A DNA stretch of 64,000 nt from contig NC_088200.1 in the NCBI RefSeq assembly GCF_028769735.1, positions 69,969,268 to 70,033,267 on the forward strand, given 5' to 3'. Made by a program: the position numbers and the translations under genes. Of this stretch, positions 14,771-27,362 are shown one piece after another. Origin of the DNA: Zonotrichia leucophrys gambelii. Lineage: Eukaryota; Chordata; Aves; Passeriformes; Passerellidae. Under the pieces are notes generated by a model, which was not told the origin of the DNA, searched no databases, and was given only the letters and a program-made list of their open reading frames with translations. Position 1 is the first letter of the stretch. The number at the start of each line of letters is the position of its first letter.

Positions 14771-17700
14771 CTGCAAAACAAAACAGGCAGAAAGGTTAAT
14801 AATAATGCCACGGCAACGGCATGGACAGAGCAACAGATCCGTCATTTAAAAAATTCTCATTTTCCTCCCGCTGCTCTAAGGCCTGAGGATGGAGCTGATG
14901 TCCCTCCTGCCACCTCCACCAGCAATGACTGTGCACACCAAATTCCACCAGCACCTGCTGGTATTAACTGCAAACAGCCGCTCAGCACAGATTAGCAGCA
15001 CATCTCCAACTTTGTCCGGTTTTCGGCTGTTTGGATGGCCTGGAAAGGCCAGGGGTGGCCTTGGGTCAGCCCGCGTTTCAAAGGAACAGAAGAGGCTTCA
15101 GTTCTTTTCTCGGTCTCTGTGTTTATTAATTGTTTATCTAAAAGATTTTCTCTCGGCCCGACAGAGCTCTGCTCAGCAGCCAGCCATGAGCACACTGTCC
15201 CGCCCTCCGGGCGGTCACCTATCTTTATACTCAAAGTTACGTATACAATATTTATCATTTTTCCCCAATACCTTTCACCCTTATTGCCCAGTGCACTTTT
15301 AGTAATGACCAATCCCAAAGTGCCACCATCACCACAGAAGATGGAGGAGAAGAAGAAGAAGAAGAAGGACAGGACACGCCCCAATTCCTCCATCTTACTT
15401 CTCTAAACCCCCCTGTACATAAATCCTAAACCCTGTGTCTCACCCTCTAATTAACTAATCCCTTCACCATTCACCCCAGTGGGATCCTCCTACCCTCATA
15501 CAGGTGTCATCTCCCGTGTAGGATCAAAGTCCAGCCACCAGACACTTCTGGCAACATTCCAGGACTCCCGAGCCCCCCAAGGGTGGTCTCGGTGACTCGG
15601 CACCTCTCAGTCCTGAGGTGCTGAGATCCCACACAACTTCAGTGTGTTTCAATCAGCTGTGCAGCTCTAGTCGCTCATAAGAGCTGTGCAAGAACTTATT
15701 ATCCCTCACTGAAGCTGCCTATCTATCAAACCTCAAGCATTTTTTGGGCATATTGCGTTGTTCAGTCACAACAGCAACAAACCTTTTGAGAAGAGAAAGG
15801 AGTCCAAGAGAGAGATAAGCATCTCTCAGAGTCGATGCTGCTGGAAGGAGGAGTGATGTTTAAAAGCAAAGGTAAAGAATTACCTGTTTAACTCATCACT
15901 TTTTACCTAAAGCACCCCTGTGTTTCTTAAAAGATTCCGAAAAAAAAGAAATTTTTGTGGTGAAGGAGGAAGCAGGGTGGGGTGAAAGGGTTATAAATCC
16001 ACAGTACATTTAGATGAAAAAGATATTTTACTGTCATGGAACTTCAGAGGACCCACTCATACTCTTTACCAATGGTCTAAATCAAGAACAAAGCTTCCTG
16101 CCAGACCACTGAATTTTCCCAACTCAAAAGGAGGAGAGGAAGAGGAAGAGTCCTTCAGAGAGCCTGAAAAATGCCATTAAAAGAGTGCCTTAACTAACCA
16201 TCACTTTAGCTACTTTCTGACTCATCACTTCAGGTCCTGGCTTCAAAATTGTCCAAAATTAGCACATGAAACGTTTCCAAATCAAAATATTTCAGCTTAC
16301 AGGACAATCATAATATTTTTAAACTTTTCCATTTTTGGTCTCAAAGTCAGTAGGCTGCCTTCCTAAATGTGTCTCTTCAGTTTGGATGTGGTGTTTGCAA
16401 CACATTTGAGTATCTGGGCCAAAAGAACCTCAGAAACCTAGAGAGGTAATAATTTCAAACTGAAAAAAGGTACACATGACTCCTGTATCATAGTGGAGGG
16501 CATAACTGTTGGGTGGAAATGTGATAAAGCCTTACTTCTTACCAAGAACCACCAAACAGAATTACCTTTTCCTGAAAATGCACACATAAAATGAAGATAT
16601 TTTGCTGCATGTGTTACATTACTGAATTAATGGACGACACTTCAGCAAGAAAATTAACTCGATTATATACAATTAAATTTTTCTAAATAGAAATTAAAAC
16701 ATATTTACATTTTAAAGACTGTCTAGAAGACACATATTCATAATCCTGCTTGACATTTTAACTACATGATACAGTGGAACCAATCTCCAGGGTTTGTTCA
16801 GATTTTCTGGACAGCTTCAGGGTCACCACTTGAAAATTCAATCATCTTTTTATTTATTCACTGGAAACTTGCCTTGTCTGAGAACATTCAGGTGTTGAAT
16901 ATATTAACAATATGTTTTAATATACTGTTTTAACAAAAGCAGGAAGGGACCAGCAATCCTGAATACAAAACTTCACTGGGGTCACAGGTGAGGATTACAA
17001 CTATTTGCTAAAATTTTAGAGAGTTTTATCCAGTTAAAGCAGGAACAAGACTATTTTTCCAGCATTTATAGAAATGACTAGGGCAAAAAAAATTATCTTC
17101 CACACTATTCAGCCCATCTGGTTTTTGCAGAGCTGCCCTCTGTCTGTCTCTAGTTCTTTCAGCCTGCTTTATGGAATTAATTTATCTCCTAATTAGTAGT
17201 CAGCTGGCCTCAAAATACACTTTTGAGTCTTTCTTCATCTCTGCAGCCTTTAGGGACTTTTATTGTTTGCTAAATCGCTGCAGCTTGTAAACACTGTGAT
17301 GTTATAGGTAAAGCTGGGCAAATAATTCTATCTAGTAATTCTAGTATTCTATCAAATAATTCTATCTAATAATTCTTTCTAGTTTGTCTGCCAACCCAAA
17401 AAGGTATCCAATAGCTTGAACCACATTCAATCCTTTTTTTTCCTTAGACTAAGTAGAAAACAGAAGAACATTCTCCAGCTCAGCAGTGAGACTATTGTTC
17501 TGAGGCAGAGAAAACTTTGTTAAGGGAGAATGAAAAACTGGCGAACATCTGGTGTGAAGAGGGGGATGCACAGTGACGCTGCTCCCCAAAATTGCTCAGT
17601 GATTCCAAACTGCAACTTGAATTTTAGAGAACACAAGAGCACCTCATGCAGGAAACAACTGCCAGCTAAACACCATACCCAAAACAAGCATCTCCCTCAG

Positions 17701-20700
17701 GGGTTTCACTGCTCCTCAAGCAGACCCGCTGCGACTTACGCTGCTCACAGTGGGCACCAGAGAAGCCCTTCTGGCACTGGCACCGCTCATCCACGCACGT
17801 CCCGCCGTTCCTGCAGCTGATGCTGCACTGCTGTGCTGCTGGGAGAGACCCAAAATCAGCCAAAAACACCACCAAGGAATGGCCTTTCACAGCCTTTGAG
17901 ATGGCGCCTGAATGGTGGGCTTTGTACCACCCATGCTGCATATTTTAGGTGTGTACTCATGGAGGGGTTTTTCTACAGTTTTCCACGATTATGTTGCAAC
18001 TCAGAACTTTTAATTGCATTGAGAAATGTACAATCTTGATTTCTTACCAGAATGGACTCAATGGAAATGTGAACACCACACACATTCATTTGTAAACTTC
18101 CTTCTCTCTTTAAGCATATTTTGTTTAGATTTGTCACACAGAATAAACAGGCACGTGTGGAATAACAAACTCGAGGTGTCTTACCTAAACATAATTTACA
18201 CTTGCACATGCAGTAATGAGAACTTATTTTTAAGGAAGTTGGCATTTTTGTCACTGAAACTTGAAGAGAATGACTTTCAATGAAATCTCTAATGAAAACA
18301 CGTTTAAGTCCTTACCAGGTCTTGATCCACAGGTGGGTGATATCTGCCCACTGGCACAAGTGCACATGTTGGGACGGGAACAAAATCCATCACCACAGCT
18401 ATTTCTGCAAATGGCTGAGGAAGAACACAGAAAGAAGGTGTCAGGGATTAACAGAAACCTGAGGCTTAAAAACAAAAAAAAACAAACAACAAACCAACTC
18501 TTGAAAACTCACTTCATTGGGACAGCAATTACACATGCAAAAGTAATTTTAAGTTAAATAAAGTGAACTGAATTTTGACATAATTAATATCTCTTGACAA
18601 ATTTGAAGACAATCAGAATTAAATCAGGCATATTCAAACACTGACCTGACTACTGAAATCAGGTAATCAATTCTTTGCCCAGTTAGAAGTACCAGCCAAT
18701 TATGCAAGCAATGTAAAATCTTTAAAAACACGTCTTTCAGACCACAAGACCTGTGAGAAAACATTACCCAGAACCCAAGACTTGAAGGAATATAAAAAAT
18801 GCCAATTTGCGCTATGGGCTTCACTCTTACAATCACCATTTTAAAAGCATTTTAGGGTCTTTTTTTTTTCCTATTCCCAAGATTATCCATCCTTTGCCCA
18901 AAGAAGCTTGGCAGGAAGTCAATGTGCAAATGCTGGACTTTGCAACTTTGTAGTGCTTCCCTAAATATAGTTTCCTGCACTCAGGTAGCTCCCACACTTT
19001 TATTTAAAAACCATAAAAAGCCCAGGAAAGCCTGTTTCCCCACACCTGTGTGTCGCATGCCTGACCTTGTGCCATCCCCATGATGACCCCAAGTTCCTGT
19101 TTTTCCTTCTCACTCACCATCCAGCACAGCTCCAGTGAAGCAAGGAGTGACAGAACCACAAAAAAAAAAAGAGCTAGAAGTATAAATTATTCTAAAGCAG
19201 ATACAAATTAATACATCAAATGCATCTGCTCAAGTAGCAAACGAATCAAAAGAGCCTGAAGCAGTCAGAGTCCCTCTAGCACAACAGAGGACTTCAGAAA
19301 GACATATTTTGTGCAACAGATAGCTTTTATAGTAAAAAACCCTCAAAAACAAACATACACCACCGCCAAAAAATCCCTAAGAATCACAATTTCTTTGTAA
19401 ATTGGCCTAGAGTTCTGTGAGAACCAAATAATCTGGCAGCACACGTCCGCTGAAGGACTACAACGAAACAAATACCTTGAGGAGATCACACACCACTCTT
19501 TGGGCATCAAAAAGATGCAAAATGCATCATCTACACGCTACAATAATGTCCGAAATGTGAAGGCATGAGAAGTTAAGGAGTTTATGGGATTTTTCTGTTT
19601 AACTAGAATTAGAGACGTGCCATGGACTGACTTAAAATACGATTCCATGAGCCAGGATGTGGATTTAGAGCACTTGATGAGCACAGGAAACAGGGTTGTT
19701 TTTTAATATTCCTGTTCTGTCCATCTTTATATACTACAATGTCAACCTCTTGATAAAGTAAGGTTTACATTTAGTCTATTTCTTAATTTGTTATCCGCTA
19801 AGGAGTAATTTTTTTACCAACAGAAATCCCTAGACTTTAAGGCTGTATCCTAAATACGCCTTCATCAGAACAGTTTACTCTGTATAACAAAAGAGTGAAA
19901 GTAAGTAGACCTTTTAGACCAAGGTCTAAAATCTTGGTTTTTAGAGAAAAGATCACTTTTAATCATAAATGTGCCACAGACCACCAACAACCACCACCAC
20001 ATCACCAGCTTGAAACGCTGTCAGGTCAGAATGGTTTCTTTTTCACCTACCACTGGCTCATAGATTTCTCCTCATTGAAATACCACTTTAAAATCACCAG
20101 GTAAAATATGCATCAATTATAATCAGCACATCTCCAATAAGAAGTTTGATACCTTGTCCAGTATCCTGCACAGGAGGTTTTTTCTAGGTGAAAAACTGTA
20201 GCTAAAGGGAATGTCATCCCCACAGACATTAAATGTCAGCATAGAAATGCGTGCACTTAAACCTTCACCAAAAGCAGAAAGGTGTCACAGACAATACTGC
20301 TCTGCCAAAATCATTCACCCTACAAACATGTTAGAAAGTGTAATTTTCTTTCCAATTGCTTACTGCAATTAGAGCGCAGTAAGCAGGCAGGAGCTAAAAG
20401 ATGTCCCTTGTGCATATAAATTAAAAATAAATCAGATTATTCTGGATGTAGGCAGACCTGAGAGCAAGGCCTTTAAGAGGCATTGAGAGACAATTTAAAG
20501 GATATCTTGTAAGGATTGTTGAAAGCCCCTAAACACATTTGAGCCTGACACACAGCCGAAGCTGAAAAGCCTATCAACAGCATAATAGGCAGCCCAAATC
20601 CTTCTTAAAATCTCTACTTTGCATTAAAGCAAAGCAGCCAGTATTGAAAGATTTGATAAACGTGAAAAGAACATTCTGAGGAACTCCTTTTATTCCACAG

Positions 20701-22868
20701 CATCATCAATAAAAGGATCTTCCTCTGAATGGCACCACAATCCTTTGCTGGAAAATTCTGGGTCAGCTTGAGGTGAAAATAAGTGTTACATGGCACAGTT
20801 ATCCCCAATATCGGCCAGTCAAGTTTAACCATGTAAAACCAATAGATGTGAGCAGGTGAGGGAGGCCTGGAATCATAAAAAAAGGCCACCAAAGGTCAAG
20901 AGTTTGGCAGACCTTGGCTTATCACCCTTCCCTTGCCCAGTTTTGTCCTGCATACCTGCAGTTAATTAGATGGAGAATGACAAAGACCTCCACTCTGAAG
21001 TTGAGCACACTTATTAACAAAACAGACAGTGACAGGCTAAATTTAATGGCAACAACAGATTAAAAACTTAAGGTGAAGGAGGAATTGTCTGCTATCAGCT
21101 GTTACCTAACACAGAGAAATCTCAACTTCATTTTCTGTTTCATGGTAAACACCCCCAAAGACGATCCCACCAGAGTACTGAGCACATTCCCCTCACACAC
21201 AAATTTTTTCCTTTTTTTTTTTGCCATACCATGTATGTCAAAAGTCGCATCTGTCAGCACAGTACCAGCCAGTAGCCAGTCTATATGCCTGACTAACTAA
21301 AAATAACAGCCAAGACAGTAAGCATCCCAGATGTAAAGGAGCTTTCTATTTGATTGTAATTCCAAGCTTCAGAGAACTTCAGGATCTGATTTGACTATAT
21401 CAAAACGTTTTGGCTTTTTTTGTCCCCTGTTACTACAGTTCAGCATTTGATTTGACAAAGTTTTGGACTTTTTTCCTGAGCTGTCACGGGTTTTCTTTAA
21501 AAACTAGGTGGAGACATGTCTCTTGTCCACATACAGCCCCTTTCAGTTACAAGGAACGTGGACCTGCAATTCCATCTTGGTTTGTTTATTTTTCCTAAAA
21601 AAATAAATTATTGTCCAAAAATAATGTGAAACACAGAACTGGAAGTAGCTTTTCTTGTGCTAAAGGATAAGTGTGACTCGTAGAAGAATATTTACTCTCC
21701 TTATTAAGCCCTGAGCAGTAGAAGCAGCCAGACACTTACGAACAATGCACTGATTCCCTCCAGCGAGGGTCCTCCACCCAGGGCAACAGTAGGAGCGAAA
21801 TCTAGAACCACACACATTTGGCCTGCAACACAGACAAATCAATAAATGTGTACAGGAAAACAGGAAGCACTCCAAAGAGAATTTAATGTTTTACATACAC
21901 ACACGGGAAGAATCTAGCTGCATAAAACAAACAAAAAACTGCATAGCGAAGTTGTCTACAAAAATATCCTACCCAAAGGGAAAAAAAAATCTTCCTCCAA
22001 GAGATTTTATGTTTGGGTTAGTTCAACTGATTAATACAAAAGAGGAGAGGTAGATGAGGCAAGGGTGGGTAACATTCATGCTTCTTGCAATAACTGAGGA
22101 TATGGAAGAGATGAGTTTGATTCTGCTTTCATTCAAAGTCTGAGAAGCACTGCCATAAAAACGAGCCTCTTGCTGTCATCTGACACTAGACAGAAGGGAT
22201 GCCCTCTCATATGGATAAGCTAATACAAAGAAGTCCCTGAAACATCAGAAGAAAACCAAACCGACTCTGCATAATTTCTTTGTAGAAACCCTCCAAAACA
22301 GTGAGCGTCTAAGCGTGTCAATATCGGAAGACGCTTCACCAAGGAGCCCAATGGTGTCAATTCATTAGCTGTAATCTAGGCCCCCCGCAAGGTCAGCGTT
22401 TAATTAAATCGCACTAATTAGGAGGCCAGATTCCACAGGCAAGCACCAAACTCCCAGCTTATCGAACGGCGAGTCCCCAGCCTCAGAGAGGCGGGAGGGA
22501 GAGCGGCACCGGGGGCACACACGCCGGCACCACCGGCAAGGGGCTCTGGCCGGGGACATGGCCTGGGGAGCACGCAGGCGGCGGGGAAGGGGTTTTCAGC
22601 CTTGTCCCTACCCTCGGAGCCCGTCGTGCTGTCCTCGCCTGCGGACCCGACCGGCGGCGCCCCCGGCCCCGTCCTCCCGGTGCGCGGCGGTAGCGGCCAA
22701 GGGGCCGCCCGCTCCTGAGGGAGCGCGGAGCGCCGGCCGATTCTGCTGCTGCTGCTGCGGCTGTCGCTGCTGCCTCCCGGCCGCTCCCTGCGCACACAGC
22801 ATCAGGCAGCCCAGGCAGAGCGATAAGAAGCACCAGCGCTGTGCCCAGAGCCGCCGCCGCCGGCCCAT
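14675..22868 (-). CDS. FBN2: Fibrillin-2, 5' part (coding exons 1-5; gene continues beyond the left edge)
   Basis: Fibrillin-2 is a secreted Cys-rich glycoprotein that builds extracellular microfibrils and binds latent TGF-beta/BMP complexes. Exons read on the minus strand are 22612-22868, 21740-21822, 18316-18414, 17740-17838 and 14675-14770, giving 634 coding bases (211 codons plus one base). Visible in order are a hydrophobic signal peptide (about residues 11-31), a polyQ/Pro stretch (about 37-42), a furin-like RVRRR (74-78), the fibrillin N-terminal domain with PNVCGSRF...YCCPGW (from 87), and three EGF-like domains with six Cys each (about 115-143, 150-177, 181-209). All junctions have GT-AG and matching phases. 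The MGRRRRL start and the GQHDGLRG junction fit FBN2 better than FBN1 or FBN3. The second EGF domain is more divergent than expected for this very conserved gene. The next exon (a TB/hybrid domain) was not found in 1-14674, so intron 5 exceeds 14.6 kb. The gene is intact as far as it can be seen. Confidence 0.93.
15013..15633 (-). mobile_element. Solo LTR of an endogenous retrovirus (ERVK-like) in FBN2 intron 4
   Basis: Read on the minus strand, the element starts TGTGGGATCTC and ends AACCGGACA (TG...CA). It is flanked by a perfect 6-bp direct repeat CAACTT at 15007-15012 and 15634-15639. A polyadenylation signal AATAAA in LTR sense lies at 15122-15127. No gag, pol or env sequence is adjacent, so this is a recombined solo LTR. 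A 6-bp duplication fits class II (beta/alpha-like) integrases. It has the same orientation as FBN2, so its poly(A) signal could in principle act on the FBN2 transcript. An internal GAA run (about 15349-15367) is part of the element. Confidence 0.9.
15640..17739 (-). other. Remainder of FBN2 intron 4, no feature recognised
   Basis: AT-rich intron with a degenerate AT-rich repeat at about 17326-17385 (words such as TAATTCTATCT). No exon-like segment with a fibrillin Cys pattern is present. Confidence 0.6.
17740..17838 (-). CDS. FBN2: FBN2 coding exon 4 (EGF-like domain 2)
   Basis: The 99-base exon encodes [20 protein letters not shown] and then [11 protein letters not shown]. All six Cys residues are kept, but several spacer residues differ from the usual FBN2 pattern as recalled (RCMNGG, GYIGTYCGQ). 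The acceptor is CTCCCAG|CA and the donor is CAGC|GTAAGT. Confidence 0.91.
17839..18315 (-). other. FBN2 intron 3
   Basis: Short intron between EGF-coding exons. Nothing else is recognised. Confidence 0.85.
18316..18414 (-). CDS. FBN2: FBN2 coding exon 3 (EGF-like domain 1)
   Basis: The 99-base exon encodes [19 protein letters not shown] and continues to TCGSRP. Six Cys residues make the first EGF-like module. The acceptor is CCTCAG|CC and the donor is CCTG|GTAAGG. Confidence 0.93.
18415..21739 (-). other. FBN2 intron 2
   Basis: AT-rich intron of 3.3 kb. Small ORFs here have no recognisable domain, and no repeat family was recognised. Confidence 0.8.
21740..21822 (-). CDS. FBN2: FBN2 coding exon 2 (fibrillin unique N-terminal domain)
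   Basis: The 83-base exon encodes [16 protein letters not shown] and then GGNQCIV, the Cys-rich N-terminal signature of fibrillins. The acceptor is TTGCAG|GCC and the donor is GTTC|GTAAGT. One base is left over and forms Pro with exon 3. Intron 1 is only 789 bases. Confidence 0.92.
21823..22611 (-). other. FBN2 intron 1
   Basis: Short intron of 789 bases whose upstream third is GC-rich and overlaps the CpG island. Nothing else is recognised. Confidence 0.85.
22612..22868 (-). CDS. FBN2: FBN2 coding exon 1 (signal peptide, polyQ, furin site)
   Basis: The start codon at 22868-22866 opens [10 protein letters not shown], followed by a Leu/Cys-rich hydrophobic core, a Gln-rich stretch and RVRRRGQ. 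The donor is GAGG|GTAGGG, leaving two bases (GG) that complete a Gly codon with exon 2. The exon lies in very GC-rich DNA. The antisense strand shows a CTG-repeat run at about 22741-22760 because of the Gln codons. Confidence 0.92.
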
Positions 22869-23299
22869 GCTGCGGCTATTCCGGCGGGAAGCGGGCCGGC
22901 AGCCGCGGGCGGGAGCGCGGGTCCCGCACCGCCTTCAGCGGGCACGGGGCGGCCCCGAGCGGGGAGAACCTTCAGCCGCGGGAAATGCGCCGTGTGTCCT
23001 TCCCAGCCTGCCCGGCCGGTGCCATCAAAGCCCGGGCTCCACTGTGCTCGGAGACAACCCTCTGCGGAGAGGGGGAAAAAAAGAGGTGAATAAGAGCAGA
23101 GTTGGATTTTCTCTCCCCCTCCCCGCCCACTTCGCCGCAACAGGAAATCTAAGGGAACCGCACTGAGTTTTCCCTTTAAAAAAAAAAAAAAAAAAAAAAA
23201 AGAACCAGACGCTAATTAACCGCGGCTAAATAAACGTGCTGGGGCAGAGCGGGAGGGGAGCGAGAAGCCCCTGCCCAGCGCCAGGGGCGGATTTACAGC

Positions 23300-23440
23300 G
23301 AAAGGAGCCGGAGGAGGAGCCGGTGCCGGTGAGGGGCTGGGGAGGGGGAGAGGAAGGGAGGGACGGGGCCGGGAAGAGGGGATGGCAGGAGGGAGTGGGA
23401 GAGGAGGAGGGAGTGAGGGCTGGCGGCTGCTGGAGGGAAC
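23300..23440 (+). repeat. Purine-rich G-tract block (G-quadruplex-prone)
   Basis: Many GGG and GGGG runs separated by short A/G spacers lie about 430-570 bases upstream of the FBN2 start codon, on the non-coding strand. Confidence 0.7.
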
Positions 23441-23540
23441 GGGGCTCTCGGAGAGCCAGCGGTGAGGGTAGAGCTGGTCCCAAAGCGGGTTCTGCGCATT
23501 CCTTCCGTTCTCCCTAAGAGGTTCTGGTCGCAAGGATGAG

Positions 23541-26312
23541 CCAACAGGGGAGGGAGCCGGACCCCCACACCTGCCCGCCAGCTGGGTCTGGCACGGGAGC
23601 GCTGGGCTCCTCCGAGAGCTCCTTCCCCGTTCCTATCGCTTCAGCATCGAGCGTCTTACGGCGCTTCTGCCATCAAGAGCAGGAATGTGGGGTGCTGGAA
23701 GAGCTGGCGCTTCCCTTCAGGAGCAGTTCCCTTCAGGAACAAGCAAAGTTTTGGCTTGTTCTCTGCTTGCTGTTTCACCCTACATAACCATCCCCAAAAG
23801 AGCCTCTGGCTTAGGGATTTTCCCGCTTGCTTTTTAAGGCCGAGAGCATGCATTTAGCTAGATGTGCCGAATAGTTAGCCACCGGTGAGGAACAAATAAA
23901 AGAAGTGAGAACAAAAACGTGGCCCTGCTGACAGTGCCCAAGTGCTTGGGTTCTTGTCATTGCGATAACACGGCACGATCTGGTTTTGTCGTCTGAGATT
24001 TTTATCCCTTTGAGCTGTGCCTCTAGGGGTGAACACCTCATGCTCTACAGCCCATGGTTATAGTGTGGCAACCTGAAAACTTCAGGGTTTTTGTCTTTTG
24101 CAACAAAACTGGGACACGTCACAGCTTCATTTACCTCCACGTGCATTTTATCTGTCACTTCTAGGGGTGAGAAGCAAGAGCCAGATTTTGTTATCCCTGA
24201 AATAAAACCCAAGCAGCCAACTCTGGTTTTCTATTTACTGCCCTGCATTGATGGTCCTGACAGACCATCAGTGGCTCTGACAGAAGCTCCATTTACTGAC
24301 CCATGTTCTGACAGAGCAGAAACTGATTTTGTTTAAATTTGTAAATTTAACGGAACCAATTTTGCATGAGAGAACCTCAGTCTTTAAAGAACCTTAAGAA
24401 ACTAAAAGTATCTATGAAGACAACTGGGTTTGGAGAGTTCAGCAACCTCCTGATTGTGGGTGAGTTTTGGAATTTCTTTCAAGCAGAAGCTGTTAAACCT
24501 GTCGTGAATGAAGTGCAGCTGAGGGTCAGGGAAAGAGAAAGATTCCATGCCACTTCGTGTGAATAACTATCTCCAGAAAACACAAGGAATAAATAGATAG
24601 GACACAAGGAATCAAAAGGAAAGAACTGATTTGAGATAAGCTCAGGGTCTTGGATATCAGGAAACACAGTGATAAAGAAGCAATTCTGAAGGTAAACACA
24701 GCACATCTGGAAAAAGACAACACTAGAAAATCCTGAAGGGGAAAAAACCCCAAACAGTGAAACAACACCCCAAAAAAGTTTGGCAATTACACAGCAAGAG
24801 TGGGCTAGAAATTAGAGCATATGAAAGTTACAATTTAACGCCAAGAGAGACATAATTTCAAACTGGAAATAATGTGCAGCGTATCAAAAGCAAAGTCAGC
24901 AGCTACCAGTGATGTGTAAAGTGGTTGTAAGACTCAAGAGACCTTCTTGCACTCAAGAGGGCACTAGCACAAAAAATTATAAAACATTCACTGCAAGATG
25001 TCTCACTTTTCATAAGTCTGGTCTTGTAAATATGAACACAAATTAATGGTTCCCAAGAAAGCTGTCTTTGTTAGAATGAGCATCACAAATACTCTATGGA
25101 TAAAAGACCAGACATGATTTAAAATAATGATTATGTTCTGATCATTCATCTTAGAACTACATATGGTAAATTTCCAATAGCTGCCCAGAAAAGCCACTGC
25201 TGTGGTAAAGGAGAGAAAAATCACTGCCAGAAGGCTTGGGTTCTTTAGCTAGCAGCAGCTCTCTTAAAAATATGGAAGAAAATTCATAGAATAAAAAGCA
25301 CAATATGATAAATCAAATCAGTACTACAACTAAGAGCTGCTTGGACAAGACAGGAACACAGCTCTGCGTTTTAAAGAGCAGAACCCAAGATCACAACTAC
25401 TTATGGGATGAAACTAGATTTTTTAGGAAAAATATTATACCTCTGCTGCAAGTGGCTCCCCTTTATCATCGGCTGGGAGCTGTGTACAAATCACAAACAG
25501 GACGGGGCTGCTGAGGAACTGCCTGGAGCTGTTTGATTTCCCAGCATCACTCTCATTACATGGCTATGGCAATGGGAAGATGCCAGCAGCTCACATCCCA
25601 GGCAGCAGACACAGAACTCAATGTCACAACTCACTTTATAAGCTTTTTGACCAATCACACAAAGCAAAAGCACACTGACAGTAGTTCTGTCCAACCACTG
25701 TAAGCACAGGTACCTTTGGTTAAACAATGCTTGCTTATTTCAAATACAATCCCTGCTTATGAGCCTTCAAACACAATGCACAGAGCTCAATTATTAAGCT
25801 TAAATCTTCCTAATATCTTGCTAGATAAACTTTTCTGTAGCTTAGGGAGTTATTCTAGACCAGTGTTAATACACAGACCATTGTTCTACTTGTCCTTGCT
25901 TTTCTACTTTTTAAATAATTTTCCTGCTGCCCAATCTCATGGCTGCTGCTTAGCTCCCATCACAGTCCCACTGTCTCTGAGGCCTGCCCTTTGCAGCTTT
26001 CCCAAAACCCTCTGGTTTTGTGGATTCCCACAGTCCAACAGGGAAAGAGTCCGGGGGAGGAGCCAGAGTGGAGTGATACAGGCTGGACCAATCAGAGAGA
26101 AGGGAGGGAGTGGCCTTCCGTGGAGAGCCAATGGGGAAACCCGGAGTGTAGAACCTTCCAGAACTAGAGGGTGAGATACAGATGGCGGTATTTTGTGGAG
26201 GTGCAGGGAGCCCTAGGAAAGTGTTTCACTTCTTCACCCTGAATTAAACCAGGATGTTCTTCCAAGGCATCCCAGCCCTGATCCTGTCTCCCACAGCTTT
26301 TGGAAAGCATTT
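23541..26312. other. Intergenic, no gene recognised
   Basis: Moderately AT-rich. The segment from about 25940 to 26312 is more GC-rich, has CCAAT-like words, and may be internal or flanking sequence of the adjacent LTR. No coding potential with recognisable domains was found. Confidence 0.55.
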
Positions 26313-26910
26313 TGTTATGGTTCGATACTTCCGGAATGCCAGCGTGCCCCGTAAAAATATGTTCTCCCCAGTGGCTGCTGTGAGATGTGACCAAAAATAG
26401 AGCAGAACAGGCTCCAGCTTTGGAATAATGAAAAGGACTTTATTAACTTACAATATGAAAAAAGGAGCACACAGAACTCCGAATGAAAGCTTTCCAAAAG
26501 CATTCCTCCTTCTCCCCCCAATTTCCACCAGCACACGAAATACCATCTTAGATTCTCAATCAAGTTACCACCCCTCAGATAATCAACGCTCAGTTCATCA
26601 AGGGAGGCAGCAGTCTCTCTTGTACCATAGTTCCCCAGGAAACACAGCTGAAGCCTCTTGTGTTTCCATGTCACACATGGCACTGCCATCCTGACATCCT
26701 CCTTCCATGTACACTGCTCTCACCACCATCCATGGACCAAAACTGCTTATAGGGCTCCTTTTAAGGATGCTTTGCCAAGTACCAAAACCCAACAGTTTCT
26801 CATTTTTGGGACAACAGTTCCCCCATTCTCACCTTCCCTAGGGCCGAGGGTCTTGAGAACAGAGATCTTCTTCTTCCCTGAAGAGAGAGGGCACCACCAC
26901 ACTCTCCTCA
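26313..26910 (-). mobile_element. Probable LTR (boundaries approximate)
   Basis: On the minus strand, a TATAAG-like box, a long unique stretch and AATAAAG (26439-26444) precede a segment ending ATCGAACCATAACA. That is the arrangement expected of an LTR ending in CA. The plus-strand left edge at TGTTATGG (26313) is fairly clear. The right edge is uncertain: an end at 26910 would give a 6-bp flank pair GCATTT/GCTTTT with one mismatch, and an end near 26816 is also possible. Confidence 0.5.
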
Positions 26911-27362
26911 GCTTTTTCTGTTCACTTCACTCCTGCACTGGCAGTCACTGAGGCAGGTCACTCTCTTGGCTCATTGCATCCCCCTAAAATGCAGTCTCTG
27001 TGTTACAGGAAAAATTGGTTCAATCCATGGCTATGCAAGAAAAAAGTCCAGCCAAAGGCCACTCTGTCATCTCCTTCCACCTAGGATTCTTCCTCACCTT
27101 CTTCTGACATCCTTCACTTGCTCTGGCTTCCACCACGCTTGCCCATTTCCTTCTATTTCGTGTCTGTCTCTCTTCTCCTTCAAACCAAGGTGGACTCGTG
27201 TTTTGTAAAGTTTCCACTGTCCAAGAAAACACTTAAAATGTCGAGCACTTTCTCCCCACAGCCCCCCTGTGATGCCAGCACATGACATCAAAGTTCAAGA
27301 CGGCACAAGCACAAGCACAGGCTCTCTCCCTCTCTCTCTCCCGGGGGGAGTTGGGTGGCTGC

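Larger units (their letters stand above)
22480..23540 (-). promoter_or_regulatory. CpG-rich FBN2 promoter / 5' region
   Basis: This block is much richer in GC and CpG than its surroundings and spans FBN2 exon 1. It includes a run of about 24 A (23178-23201) and a plus-strand purine-rich G-tract segment (about 23300-23440). No TATA box is evident, and the transcription start cannot be fixed from sequence alone. Confidence 0.7.

Noticed and set aside
22558..23166. 202-codon plus-strand ORF over the FBN2 start
   Set aside because: Antisense shadow of FBN2 exon 1 and its CpG island, where stop codons are rare.
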